Source: CAYMPH01 sp964392365
Lineage (GTDB): Bacteria; Spirochaetota; UBA4802; UBA5550
Direction: 5' to 3'
DNA length: 64,000 bases
Assembly: GCA_964392365.1 (NCBI GenBank)
Contig: CAYMPH010000003.1
Location: 186,001 to 250,000 of the forward strand
Each line of letters starts with the position of its first letter. The stretch's first letter is position 1. A program made the position numbers and the translations under genes. The notes beneath the pieces were generated by a model. That model searched no databases and was not told where the DNA came from. It saw only the letters and a program-made list of their open reading frames with translations. This document shows positions 8,714 through 16,785 of this stretch, piece after piece.

Positions 8714-9676
8714 ATGTTCCCATTAGAAAAACTCATATTAAAACCCCTGTCGAGCCGGATTAATGATATAGATATTAATATTATATCTGATTTAAACGAT
8801 GTAAAAATTGCCAATAAAAAAATTATTGAAGCATCAAAAAATATAATTAATGCCAAAAGTGCTGATGCTTCAATTATCTTAATGATGGGAGCACATGTTA
8901 TCAGATCCGGAGTCCAGAGATATATAATTGATCTAATGGAAAAAGGATATATTAATCTCCTGTCTTTTAATGGGGCATGTGTTATTCATGATTTTGAGTT
9001 TGCATTATTAGGAGCAACTACGGAAAGTGTTGCGAATTATATAAAAACCGGACAATTCGGATTATGGAAGGAAACTTCTATTATAAATGATATTATTCTA
9101 AAAGCATATAACGGAAATAAATTATCCGGTTTTGGGGAAGCTGTTGGAAAAGAAATATCAAACGGAAATTATAAATTTAAGGATATCAGCCTTTTAGCTT
9201 CTGCTTACAGGTTGAATATTCCTGTTACAGTACATATAGGTATAGGTTATGATATTATTCATGAACATCCGAATTTTAATGGTGCTGCATCTGGCACACT
9301 TTCTTATAATGATTTTTTAATATTTGCAGAAAAACTACTTAATCTTGAAAATGGCGTTGTAATGAATTTCGGCAGCGCTATTATGGCCCCGGAGGTATAT
9401 TTAAAAGCATTGAGTATGGCCAGGAATATATCTGCTCAGCAGGGTAAAGATATAAAGAGATTTACAACAATTGTCTGCGATCTTCATGAGCTTCCTGAGG
9501 ATTATAACAGCGTTCCGCCAAAAGATTCAGCAGCATATTATTTCAGGCCGTGGAAAACAATGCTGGTTCGAACTGTTGCTGACGGCGGTAGAAGTATTTA
9601 TATAAAGGGTAAACACGGAGATCTTATTCCTCAATTGTGGAGCTCAATAAAAAGATATGAAAATGAAAATCTTTGA
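8714..9676 (+). CDS. Deoxyhypusine synthase-like protein of unknown role
   Basis: About 320 residues. The best match I can make by eye is the deoxyhypusine synthase (DHS) fold: ILMMGAHVIRSGVQRYI, then LLSFNGACVIHDFEFAL, resemble the DHS segments ending in a Gly-Ala-Asn...His-Asp box, and SLLASAYRLNIPVTVHIGIG resembles the DHS strand before its NAD/spermidine site. DHS enzymes are NAD-dependent and form a covalent imine with a lysine. True eIF5A modification is not expected in bacteria, and the neighbours are heptose genes, so a sugar-related or amine-related NAD chemistry is possible. ATG 8714 is preferred; a TTG at 8678 would add 12 residues but overlaps a TTGACA hexamer and leaves only nine bases to the divergent gene. 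Function not known. Confidence 0.6.
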   Translation: MFPLEKLILKPLSSRINDIDINIISDLNDVKIANKKIIEASKNIINAKSADASIILMMGAHVIRSGVQRYIIDLMEKGYINLLSFNGACVIHDFEFALLGATTESVANYIKTGQFGLWKETSIINDIILKAYNGNKLSGFGEAVGKEISNGNYKFKDISLLASAYRLNIPVTVHIGIGYDIIHEHPNFNGAASGTLSYNDFLIFAEKLLNLENGVVMNFGSAIMAPEVYLKALSMARNISAQQGKDIKRFTTIVCDLHELPEDYNSVPPKDSAAYYFRPWKTMLVRTVADGGRSIYIKGKHGDLIPQLWSSIKRYENENL

Positions 9677-10139
9677 TATAGATCTTCTTGCTGTTATATT
9701 GGCTGAATATAAAAAGATATCAAATAAAATTGTTTTATGCCATGGATGCTTTGACCTGATGCATCCGGGACATATAAAATATTTTCAGGCGTCGAAAAAA
9801 ATGGGTGATATTCTCGTAGTTACCTTAACTCCTGATGAATATGTTGATAAAGGTCCGGGAAGACCTGTTTATAATCAGAACTTAAGATCAGAATCCATTT
9901 CCGCTCTTGAATGTGTTGATTATGTTGCAATAAATAAATGGCCTACAGCAGTTGAGACCCTCAGACTTTTAAAACCGGATATTTATGTTAAAGGTCAGGA
10001 ATTTGAAAAGCTTGAAGATAAAACAGGGAAAATTCAGAAAGAGGCTGATATAGTCAGGGAAATCGGCGCCGAGTTGCGATTTACCCATGAAATAGTTTTT
10101 TCATCGACCCGTTTGATTAATGATTTTTTAAAATCATAA
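9657..10139 (+). CDS. rfaE2: Heptose-1-phosphate nucleotidyltransferase (HldE C-domain/RfaE2-like)
   Basis: The 160-residue single-domain cytidylyltransferase-fold protein has CHGCFDLMHPGH, the HxGH signature at 36-39, PGRPVYNQNLRSESISALE, the DIYVKGQEFE box and a final SSTRLI. This matches the C-terminal domain of HldE, which joins heptose 1-phosphate to a nucleotide (ADP in LPS heptose, GDP in some other pathways). No kinase domain is attached; the kinase is probably supplied by the fusion starting at 13911. It begins inside the DHS-like gene (20-base overlap), so the two are translationally linked. A second in-frame ATG at 9663 is also possible. Confidence 0.88.
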   Translation: MKMKIFDIDLLAVILAEYKKISNKIVLCHGCFDLMHPGHIKYFQASKKMGDILVVTLTPDEYVDKGPGRPVYNQNLRSESISALECVDYVAINKWPTAVETLRLLKPDIYVKGQEFEKLEDKTGKIQKEADIVREIGAELRFTHEIVFSSTRLINDFLKS

Positions 10140-10162
10140 ATTATATAATATATAATAATAGT

Positions 10163-10166
10163 GGAG
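10163..10166 (+). promoter_or_regulatory. Ribosome binding site deciding a TTG start
   Basis: GGAG lies eight bases before the TTG at 10175, and no ATG or GTG in that frame is nearby. It follows a short AT-only spacer after the upstream stop. Confidence 0.6.
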
Positions 10167-10174
10167 ATTTTTAA

Positions 10175-10777
10175 TTGCAGAAAACTGATTTTATATTAAA
10201 ACATAAAAATGAATTTCTTCAAGCTCTTGATAATGCTGTTTTAATAGCTGATGGCAACAATGTTCCACTATCAGAATGGCTTGATAAAATACATCATCTG
10301 CTTGGCTATATTGGAAAAAACAATAAGAAAATATTTTTAATAGGAAACGGAGCCAGCTCTGCAATGGCTTCTCACTATGCCGCTGATTTTACAAAGAATG
10401 CCTCTATCAATTCATATTCATTAACAGACGGTGCTTTACTTACATGCTTCAGTAATGATTTTTCCTATCAGACTGCATTTGCCGAGATGCTTAAGAGATA
10501 TATGAATAAGGGCGATGTCCTTTTTGCAATAAGCAGTTCCGGAAAATCTGAAAATATTGTAAATGCGGCTAAGTATGTAAAAGAAAATATACCGGAAACC
10601 AAAGTTATAACATGCACTGGATTTATCAAAGAAAATCCTCTTATGTTAATCGGTGATTACAATTTATTTATAGATAATTCTGATTACGGAATTGTTGAAT
10701 CAGCTCATGCATATTACATTCATCTGATTATAGATTTGTTTATACACATGAAAGATAATGGAGATAATAATGTCTGA
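10175..10777 (+). CDS. SIS-domain isomerase, divergent GmhA-like (phosphoheptose isomerase family)
   Basis: The 200-residue sugar-isomerase (SIS) protein aligns with GmhA through IGNGASSAMASHYAADF, the conserved SNDFSYQTAF segment and AISSSGKSENIV. GmhA converts sedoheptulose 7-phosphate to D-glycero-D-manno-heptose 7-phosphate using zinc held by His, Glu, Gln and His. Here the aligned residues are H67, D71, E175 and H183, so the Glu and Gln ligands are changed to Asp and Glu. The canonical set is kept in the second copy at 43406. This suggests a different metal geometry or a different ketose phosphate as substrate. The TTG start has a good GGAG site. It lies between the nucleotidyltransferase and a radical SAM gene. 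Confidence 0.8.
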   Translation: MQKTDFILKHKNEFLQALDNAVLIADGNNVPLSEWLDKIHHLLGYIGKNNKKIFLIGNGASSAMASHYAADFTKNASINSYSLTDGALLTCFSNDFSYQTAFAEMLKRYMNKGDVLFAISSSGKSENIVNAAKYVKENIPETKVITCTGFIKENPLMLIGDYNLFIDNSDYGIVESAHAYYIHLIIDLFIHMKDNGDNNV

Positions 10778-11864
10778 TAAATATAGAATAGACAGCCATA
10801 AACTTATATATCATCCGGAAAGAGTATCACAATGGATGCAATCCGGAGATGACTGGGAGAATGCCAAAAAAGTTTATCCTATTTATTTAGAAATATCTCC
10901 AGTTGGGTACTGCAATCACAGATGTACTTTCTGTGCCCTGGATTTTATGGAATATAAAAATGTTAAACTTGATACAAATATTTTAATCAATAGATTATCG
11001 GAGATGGCTGATGCCGGAGTGAAAAGTGTTATGTTTGCTGGAGAGGGTGAACCTACTCTTCATAAAGACCTTCCTGAAATTCTCGATCATTGTACTAAAG
11101 TAGGCATAGATACATCACTTACCACAAACATGGTTCCGTTTACTGAAAAAAATTCAGAGAATTTCGTAAAAAACTGCAAATGGATTAAAGTCAGCATAAA
11201 TGCCGGAACTCCGAAAAATTATTCCGAGATACACAGATGCGATGAGAAGGATTTTAACAAAGTAATTGATAATATGAAAAGATGCGTTGCTTTAAAAAAT
11301 GAGAAAGGTTATAAATGCACAATTGGAGCGCAGATACTTCTTGTTTCTGATAATTTTCATACTGTGCTTGATCTTGCTAAAACAGTTAAGGAAGCCGGTC
11401 TTGATTATCTGGTAATCAAACCGTATTCTCAGCATTATTCAAGTAAAACTTCCAGATACAAAGATATCAACTATTCTGAATATCTTTATCTAAATGAAGA
11501 ATTAATGAAATTTAATTCTGAAACTTTTAATGTGGTTTTCAGATTGAATACAATAAATAAACTTATTGAAAATCCGGACCGTTATAATAAATGCTTATCA
11601 GTTCCTTTCTTCTGGGCGTATATTGAAGCAAATGGGGATGTCTACGGCTGCAGCGCATTTCTGGGTGATGAAAAATTCTGTTACGGGAATATAAACGAAT
11701 CCGGTTTTAAGGAAATATGGGAAAGCGGTAAAAGAAAAGAAGGATTAATGTATATGAAATCCGGTCTTGACATCAATGAATGCAGAATAAATTGCAGAAT
11801 GGATGAAATTAACAGATATCTCTGGGATTTAAGAAATCCGAATGATCATGTTAATTTTATTTGA
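10770..11864 (+). CDS. Radical SAM protein with SPASM/twitch-like C-terminus
   Basis: About 364 residues. The radical SAM motif CNHRCTFC gives C48, C52 and C55. The C-terminal third has further cysteines in GDVYGCSAFLGDEKFC and INECRINCRM, plus the SPASM-type phrase YGNINESGFKEIWES, indicating one or two auxiliary Fe-S clusters. It shares an N-terminal HKL-x2-H-x2-RV-x2-W signature and the final HVNFI with the protein starting at 16786, so the two are paralogues. SPASM enzymes include sugar and aminoglycoside dehydrogenases or epimerases and peptide-modifying enzymes; the heptose context favours a sugar substrate. ATG 10770 is chosen since GGAG lies six bases upstream; an ATG at 10758 is too early. 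Confidence 0.85.
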   Translation: MSDKYRIDSHKLIYHPERVSQWMQSGDDWENAKKVYPIYLEISPVGYCNHRCTFCALDFMEYKNVKLDTNILINRLSEMADAGVKSVMFAGEGEPTLHKDLPEILDHCTKVGIDTSLTTNMVPFTEKNSENFVKNCKWIKVSINAGTPKNYSEIHRCDEKDFNKVIDNMKRCVALKNEKGYKCTIGAQILLVSDNFHTVLDLAKTVKEAGLDYLVIKPYSQHYSSKTSRYKDINYSEYLYLNEELMKFNSETFNVVFRLNTINKLIENPDRYNKCLSVPFFWAYIEANGDVYGCSAFLGDEKFCYGNINESGFKEIWESGKRKEGLMYMKSGLDINECRINCRMDEINRYLWDLRNPNDHVNFI

Positions 11865-11882
11865 ATAATTTATTGGATTAAA

Positions 11883-11903
11883 TAATGACATGTTTGGTCA
11901 TTA
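11883..11903. repeat. Inverted repeat in the gap before the acyltransferase gene
   Basis: TAATGAC and GTCATTA form a perfect seven-base inverted repeat around a seven-base loop, 18 bases after the radical SAM stop. No U-run follows, so a Rho-independent terminator is unlikely; it could be an operator or an RNA hairpin. The rest of this 148-base gap (11865-12012) is AT-rich with no further clear signal. Confidence 0.4.
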
Positions 11904-12012
11904 ATTCAATTCTGATTAAAAAGTTTAAAGAAATTCTGTATAAATATTATTTTAAATAAAGTATTTATCTAGGGTTATCTGATCATATAATATCTCGAGG
12001 TTTTGAAGTTTG

Positions 12013-13197
12013 ATGAATAAATTTTTTACAGAAGCAAATTCTATTATTGATTCTTTTTTTATAATCGGTAAAAACCGAGTGTCTGCGCTTGATGGTGTCC
12101 GCGCTTTAGCTATTACCTTGGTGATAATGAGGCATTGTTTTGATAGGCCGCTTAGTAATGTCAAGGATATACCTTCATCGATTCAGTACATTATGAGCTT
12201 CGGCTGGGTGGGAGTACATCTTTTTTTCGTATTGAGCGGATTTCTAATCGGTGGAATGATATATAAACAGATAAAAGCCCATAATTTTTCTTTTAGAGAT
12301 TTTTATATTAAACGTATATTTCGCATTATGCCGGTTGCTTATGTATACCTCTTGATTGTACACTGGGAATTGGTGCATTTCAACATACCCACACTTTACA
12401 ATTTTCTTTTTATTAATAACTATTTAGGATTTGATTTTACCAGTCATTTCTGGTCATTAAACGTTGAGGAACATTTCTATTTGTTTTTTCCTTTATCTTT
12501 TTTTATATTATACAAACTTTTTAATATTCATAAAATGATTCCGGTAATTGTAACAACAGTTGCAGCAGTGTGGGTTATTAGGATATTTTTTCTCTCACCT
12601 TCAGTGTATACTATCTCACATTGGCAGATTGATTATTTTCTACTGGGTGTTCTTGCATCAATTCTTTATATCGAGGACATAGTCCCTCAAAAAAAATTTT
12701 TTTCTGCTCTTCTCTGGTTGATACCGGTTTTTTATGCGGTTCTTTCAGTCGTTACTGTGAAAATGAGTAATGGTTCTACTTTTTTAAACCAGAATCCCGT
12801 AACTATTTCATGGCTTGCCCCTCTATATTCATTGTTCAGTTTCGCTTTTGTAATACTTGTTGCTACTCAGGATAACCTGATCTCAAGGTTTTTGTCCCTC
12901 CGTGTGTTCAGATGGATTGGCATACTTTCCTATTCAATGTATATATGGCATCTTTTCATTATTACTCATTATGATATATACAGACCCGGGCTATCAAGAC
13001 TTAATCCTTCTCTGCAGGCAATGATCGTGTTCTTAATATATTTTTCTCTTACTACTTTGGTCGCTTTCGTAAGTTACCAGTCAGTAGAAAAACCTTTTCT
13101 CATGATTAGAGATCGAATCCTTTCCGGTCATCGAGACGATTCTACAATTGGAGTAATACATCACTCAGACCCTCGGGTTGATATTCTAAAGAAATAG
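12013..13197 (+). CDS. Acyltransferase family 3 membrane protein (OafA/YrhL-like)
   Basis: About 394 residues with roughly ten membrane segments. RVSALDGVRALAITLVIMRH contains the conserved Arg and His of acyltransferase-3 proteins, FFVLSGFLIGGMI is the next hallmark, and FWSLNVEEHFYLFFPL is the third. Such enzymes O-acetylate LPS, capsule or other envelope glycans at the inner membrane. ATG 12013 is preferred over the TTG directly before it. The gene sits in the middle of the heptose block behind a 148-base gap and is not translationally coupled to either side; it also seems less A+T-biased in codon choice than its neighbours. It may therefore be a later insertion. Acceptor unknown. Confidence 0.9.
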   Translation: MNKFFTEANSIIDSFFIIGKNRVSALDGVRALAITLVIMRHCFDRPLSNVKDIPSSIQYIMSFGWVGVHLFFVLSGFLIGGMIYKQIKAHNFSFRDFYIKRIFRIMPVAYVYLLIVHWELVHFNIPTLYNFLFINNYLGFDFTSHFWSLNVEEHFYLFFPLSFFILYKLFNIHKMIPVIVTTVAAVWVIRIFFLSPSVYTISHWQIDYFLLGVLASILYIEDIVPQKKFFSALLWLIPVFYAVLSVVTVKMSNGSTFLNQNPVTISWLAPLYSLFSFAFVILVATQDNLISRFLSLRVFRWIGILSYSMYIWHLFIITHYDIYRPGLSRLNPSLQAMIVFLIYFSLTTLVAFVSYQSVEKPFLMIRDRILSGHRDDSTIGVIHHSDPRVDILKK

Positions 13198-13244
13198 TTT
13201 TTCAAATAAAATGTGGATAGTTTATTTGAAAAGTTAAGGTAAAT

Positions 13245-13910
13245 TTGATTTTAGCAGCTAAATGCGCACCAAACAGAAAAATATTATCAGAAATAAAAGA
13301 ATCAGGGATTGAAGCTGTTGAGATTTTTTTATCTGAAAGTATATTGAATGATCTTGATAATAATATAGCTATTTGTAAAGAATACAGTTTTAAATATGCT
13401 GTTCATGCTCCAAATGATTGTTTTATGCCGAAAAAGTTATTATTATTTGCAGAAACAGTAGGCACTGAAATAATTGTTCATCATGACATTTTATGGGAAG
13501 ATGAATGGATCGAATTGATAAATCTTTTTAAAAATTCGGATATTAAACTTTGTATTGAAAATATAACATCATCTTTCAACTGGGCAAAATTCAACAGACG
13601 TTATGGTTTAGGAGTCTGTCTTGATCTGGAGCATCTTACTTTTGAAGTCGGCGGAGTTTTTGAAGAGGAATTTGAACGAACAATTAAATCAGCAGATCAT
13701 ATTCATATGACCGGATATACTGCCGGAAGTGATAAATGGCATTCACATATACATCATTCAGAAGAACAGAGTAAAATGTTTTTAGATATGATAAGCAGGT
13801 CGGGCTATTCCGGCATGATAGTTTCAGAAGCCAGGGTTTCATATCAATCTCTTGTTGAATTTAAAAAATTAAAATCTTTTTTTGATAAAACAATGAATGG
13901 AAGTATTTAA
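13245..13910 (+). CDS. TIM-barrel sugar phosphate isomerase/epimerase-like protein
   Basis: The 221-residue protein resembles the xylose-isomerase-like TIM-barrel (AP endonuclease 2) superfamily. The metal-site residues expected on successive strands are visible: Glu in KLCIENIT, Asp/Glu/His in VCLDLEHLTFE, His in DHIHMTGYT and Glu in IVSEARVS. Members isomerise or epimerise sugars and sugar phosphates. It is shorter than the usual 260-290 residues, so the barrel may be compact. The TTG start has AAGG about six bases upstream. The next gene begins immediately after its stop and is an HldE-like fusion, so it likely acts on a sugar phosphate in the same pathway, perhaps supplying a ketose or altered stereochemistry. 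Confidence 0.7.
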   Translation: MILAAKCAPNRKILSEIKESGIEAVEIFLSESILNDLDNNIAICKEYSFKYAVHAPNDCFMPKKLLLFAETVGTEIIVHHDILWEDEWIELINLFKNSDIKLCIENITSSFNWAKFNRRYGLGVCLDLEHLTFEVGGVFEEEFERTIKSADHIHMTGYTAGSDKWHSHIHHSEEQSKMFLDMISRSGYSGMIVSEARVSYQSLVEFKKLKSFFDKTMNGSI

Positions 13911-15443
13911 TTGCAGATAGCCAATAAAATAATTACTGATATCGAAAAACTTAGAGATTATGCTGATACTTTAAGAGCGGAAAATAAAAAAATATCATTG
14001 TGCCATGGTCATTTTAATGTTATTCATCCTGGACATTTAAGATTTCTTGAATATGCAAAAAAGAATTCTGATGTTCTGATTGTTGCAATCTGGGGCGATG
14101 ATAAAATTGACAGGGATGTTGCAGATAAGTTTTATAAAACAGAAATCAGAGCAAGAGGTGTTGCTTCACTTGAGTTTGTTAATAAAGTTTTTATTTTCTC
14201 AAAAATTGATTTAATTAAATTAATTAAAACAGTTAAACCTCAAAAATTAGTAATGGGTGAGGAATTTTCAAAAAAGCTCAATGAATTAACAAATGAAATT
14301 GAAACTGTTGAAAAGTTCGGCGGTAAAGTTGTTTTCAGCTCTGGCGATTCCAGTATTTTTTCTTCTGCTGAATTACTTGATCGCAGTGTTAACGATATAA
14401 AGCATGACAGACGGGCAGCTTTTCTGAACATTCTGTCAAAATATAATATTACTGTAAACAGATTAAACGATATAATTAACAATTTTAAAAATGTCCGGCT
14501 GCTGGTTGTTGGAGATACAATTGTTGATTCATATGTTGCATGTGATGCTATGGGCATGAGCTCTGAAGCCCCTGTAATAGTTTTAAAAGAGATAGACCAT
14601 AAAGAGTATATAGGCGGTGCTGCAGTTGTTGCAAGACATGCAAATTCATTCGGTTGTGAATGTTGCTTCGTTTCGGTAGTAGGAAACGATTATAACTCCG
14701 GGCTTGTAAGAGATTCTTTAAATGAAGAAGGAATTAAATTCAGGCTTATATCAGATGACCAGAGGCCTACGACTTTTAAAATCCGCTATATGGCAGGACC
14801 ACAGAAACTTCTCAGGGTTTCCAGGCTTGTAGAACAGCATATTGATCAGGAAAAAGAAAAGGAAATAATTGATTATATCGAATCATCAATTGATAACCTG
14901 GATGGAATTATTGTAAGCGATTTCAGCTATGGAATTCTTACACCCGCTATATTAAATTATATTTCAGCTTTGGCTTTAAAAAATAAATTAAAGATTTTCG
15001 GAGATTCACAAAGCAGCAGCCAGATTGGAGATATACTTAAATTCACGAATTATTTTTTAATAAAACCGACTGAAAAAGAAGCCAGAATCGCTCTTGATGA
15101 TAAATATAACGGACTGGAAAAACTTGGAAATGATCTTGTCAAAAAAACAGGTGTAAAAAATGCTGTAATATCTCTTGGTCCGGAAGGTTTTATTTCGTTT
15201 ATGCCTACTGAAAACGATAGATTTATTAAAACCCAGCATTTCCCTGCTTTAAATCCGTATCCGATAGATGTAGTGGGGGCAGGCGATTCAATGCTAGCCT
15301 CATTTGCAGTATCATGCTGTGCCGGTGCTGACTTAATTGAAGCATCTGCAATCAGCGCTGTCGTTTCATCAATAGCAGTAGGTAAAATGGGAAATGTACC
15401 TGTTAGTATCGGTGAGATAAAAGAATTTTTAGAGGAACTGTAG
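13911..15443 (+). CDS. Fused nucleotidyltransferase-PfkB kinase, HldE-like in reversed domain order
   Basis: The 510-residue protein has a cytidylyltransferase-type domain first (about 25-160; CHGHFNVIHPGH with HPGH at 39-42, and KLVMGEEF) and a PfkB/RfaE1-type sugar kinase second (about 195-510; VVGDTIVDSY, YIGGAAVVARHA, and VVGAGDSMLA with the catalytic Asp). In HldE the kinase comes first. The kinase would phosphorylate heptose 7-phosphate at C1 and the other domain would add a nucleotide. A second nucleotidyltransferase is encoded at 9657, so the N-domain may be specialised, or redundant; its GHFN replaces the usual GCFD. The TTG start directly follows the previous stop, and its own stop overlaps the transketolase GTG. 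Confidence 0.85.
   Translation: MQIANKIITDIEKLRDYADTLRAENKKISLCHGHFNVIHPGHLRFLEYAKKNSDVLIVAIWGDDKIDRDVADKFYKTEIRARGVASLEFVNKVFIFSKIDLIKLIKTVKPQKLVMGEEFSKKLNELTNEIETVEKFGGKVVFSSGDSSIFSSAELLDRSVNDIKHDRRAAFLNILSKYNITVNRLNDIINNFKNVRLLVVGDTIVDSYVACDAMGMSSEAPVIVLKEIDHKEYIGGAAVVARHANSFGCECCFVSVVGNDYNSGLVRDSLNEEGIKFRLISDDQRPTTFKIRYMAGPQKLLRVSRLVEQHIDQEKEKEIIDYIESSIDNLDGIIVSDFSYGILTPAILNYISALALKNKLKIFGDSQSSSQIGDILKFTNYFLIKPTEKEARIALDDKYNGLEKLGNDLVKKTGVKNAVISLGPEGFISFMPTENDRFIKTQHFPALNPYPIDVVGAGDSMLASFAVSCCAGADLIEASAISAVVSSIAVGKMGNVPVSIGEIKEFLEEL
15431..15436 (+). promoter_or_regulatory. Ribosome binding site for a GTG start
   Basis: AGAGGA inside the end of the kinase gene lies six bases before GTG 15443. 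It supports this start and translational coupling of the transketolase N-subunit to the kinase. Confidence 0.6.
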
Positions 15444-16267
15444 TGGAAAAATTATCCATAGAATTATTAAAAAAGAAAGCTGATTATATAAGAAAGAATG
15501 TTGTTGATATCTGCATTAAAAATGGTGCAGGTCATATAGCACCTTCATTATCATCAATTGATATCCTTGTATCATTATATTATAATATTTTATGCATTAA
15601 TGAAGATCCGAAATGGGATGATCGGGACAGACTTATCTTTTCTAAAGCTCATGGTGTTTATGGTTTATATTCAATTTTATCAGATATAGGATATATACCA
15701 AGTGAAGAATGGCAGAATTTTTATAAAGGCAGCTGTTTGTCTGGATGTGTTGAAAAGAACGATAATTTCGGATTGGAAGCTAGCTGCGGTTCACTAGGTC
15801 ATGGATTGCCAATAGCAGCGGGAATTGCTTTCGGGGCAAAATTAACAGGAAAAAAAATTAATATATTTTGTGTTGTTGGTGACGGTGAGATGCAGGAAGG
15901 ATCAAACTGGGAAGCAATACAATTTGCAGTTAAGCATGAATTGAAGAATCTTTTTATTATTATAGACAATAATAAATTACAGGCAATGGATTTTATTGAA
16001 AATGTTTTAACTGTAAAAAATAGAAAAGATGATTTACTGAAAAAACTAGAAGCATTCGGATTCCTGGTCCGTGAGTGTAATGGACATGACATAAAGAGCT
16101 TAATAAACAGTTACGAATTTTTATCTAAATCTGAATTTAATAAACCATCTGCTATTATTGCAGATACCATTAAAGGTTACGGTTTATTGTGTATGGAAAA
16201 TGTACCAAAATTTCATTTTAGAATTCCGACCGAAGAAGAATTGCAGCTTGGTAATAGATATGAGTAA
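15443..16267 (+). CDS. Transketolase, N-terminal (TPP-binding) subunit, copy 1
   Basis: This 274-residue split-transketolase subunit carries the thiamine-pyrophosphate domain: SKAHGVYGLY, the GSLGHGLPIAAGIA segment, and GDGEMQEGSNWEA at 146-158, which binds the metal and diphosphate. Transketolase moves two-carbon ketol units between sugar phosphates and can make sedoheptulose 7-phosphate, the entry compound for heptose. Being encoded beside heptose isomerase, kinase and nucleotidyltransferase genes suggests a dedicated ketol transfer step that forms a heptulose or longer ketose. The partner subunit starts eight bases before its stop. A second full pair is encoded at 33774-35484. Confidence 0.88.
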   Translation: MEKLSIELLKKKADYIRKNVVDICIKNGAGHIAPSLSSIDILVSLYYNILCINEDPKWDDRDRLIFSKAHGVYGLYSILSDIGYIPSEEWQNFYKGSCLSGCVEKNDNFGLEASCGSLGHGLPIAAGIAFGAKLTGKKINIFCVVGDGEMQEGSNWEAIQFAVKHELKNLFIIIDNNKLQAMDFIENVLTVKNRKDDLLKKLEAFGFLVRECNGHDIKSLINSYEFLSKSEFNKPSAIIADTIKGYGLLCMENVPKFHFRIPTEEELQLGNRYE

Positions 16268-16748
16268 TAATTATAGAAAAGAAATAATAGACCGGATTAT
16301 TCCATATGCGAAAAAAGATAAAAAGATTATACTCCTTGTTTCTGATATGGGTTTTGGTGTTACTGATAATTTTAAAAATGAATTTCCTGATAGAATTTTT
16401 AATACTGGTATAATGGAACAAGGCATGGTTGGTATAGCATCCGGGATGGCAATGATAGGATTAATCCCGATAGTATATTCTATTGTTAATTTTTTAGCTT
16501 TCAGGGCAGTTGAACAGATCAGAAATGATGTGATTCTTCAGAATCAGAATGTAAAATTTATAGCAACTGGAGTAAATAATTACTTTGAGTTTCTGGGGAA
16601 ATCTCATACATGCGGTCAGGATGATAAAAAAATTATGGATATAATCGGAATGAAGGTATATGATCCATATGACTATGATGAATCTTATTTTGATAAACTA
16701 ATTCATGATTGGATTTCTGATAATAAATCAGGATATATGAGAGTGTAA
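16260..16748 (+). CDS. Transketolase C-terminal subunit, pyrimidine-binding domain only
   Basis: About 162 residues, from an ATG that overlaps the upstream stop by eight bases (ATGAGTAA). It shows the pyrimidine-binding domain: LLVSDMGFGV, FNTGIMEQGMVGIASGMA with the catalytic Glu, the FRAVEQIRNDV region, and an end at GYMRV, which corresponds to SYLRL in the intact copy at 34579. The last domain (about 135 residues), present in ordinary C-subunits and in the second copy, is missing. The stop is clean and the next gene begins 37 bases later, so no remnant exists downstream. The truncated form may still be active, since the catalytic Glu and cofactor-facing parts are kept. Confidence 0.85.
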   Translation: MSNNYRKEIIDRIIPYAKKDKKIILLVSDMGFGVTDNFKNEFPDRIFNTGIMEQGMVGIASGMAMIGLIPIVYSIVNFLAFRAVEQIRNDVILQNQNVKFIATGVNNYFEFLGKSHTCGQDDKKIMDIIGMKVYDPYDYDESYFDKLIHDWISDNKSGYMRV

Positions 16749-16774
16749 CTAATCGTTTTTTTTATAGCAAATCC

Positions 16775-16780
16775 GGGAGG
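16775..16780 (+). promoter_or_regulatory. Strong ribosome binding site before a TTG start
   Basis: GGGAGG lies five bases before TTG 16786. It is among the strongest Shine-Dalgarno sequences in the window and fixes the radical SAM start at a TTG. Confidence 0.7.
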
Positions 16781-16785
16781 AATAT

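Noticed and set aside
16743..16785. Frameshifted remains of the missing transketolase domain
   Set aside because: Only 37 bases lie before the next start, and none of the three frames resembles the last domain of the intact copy.
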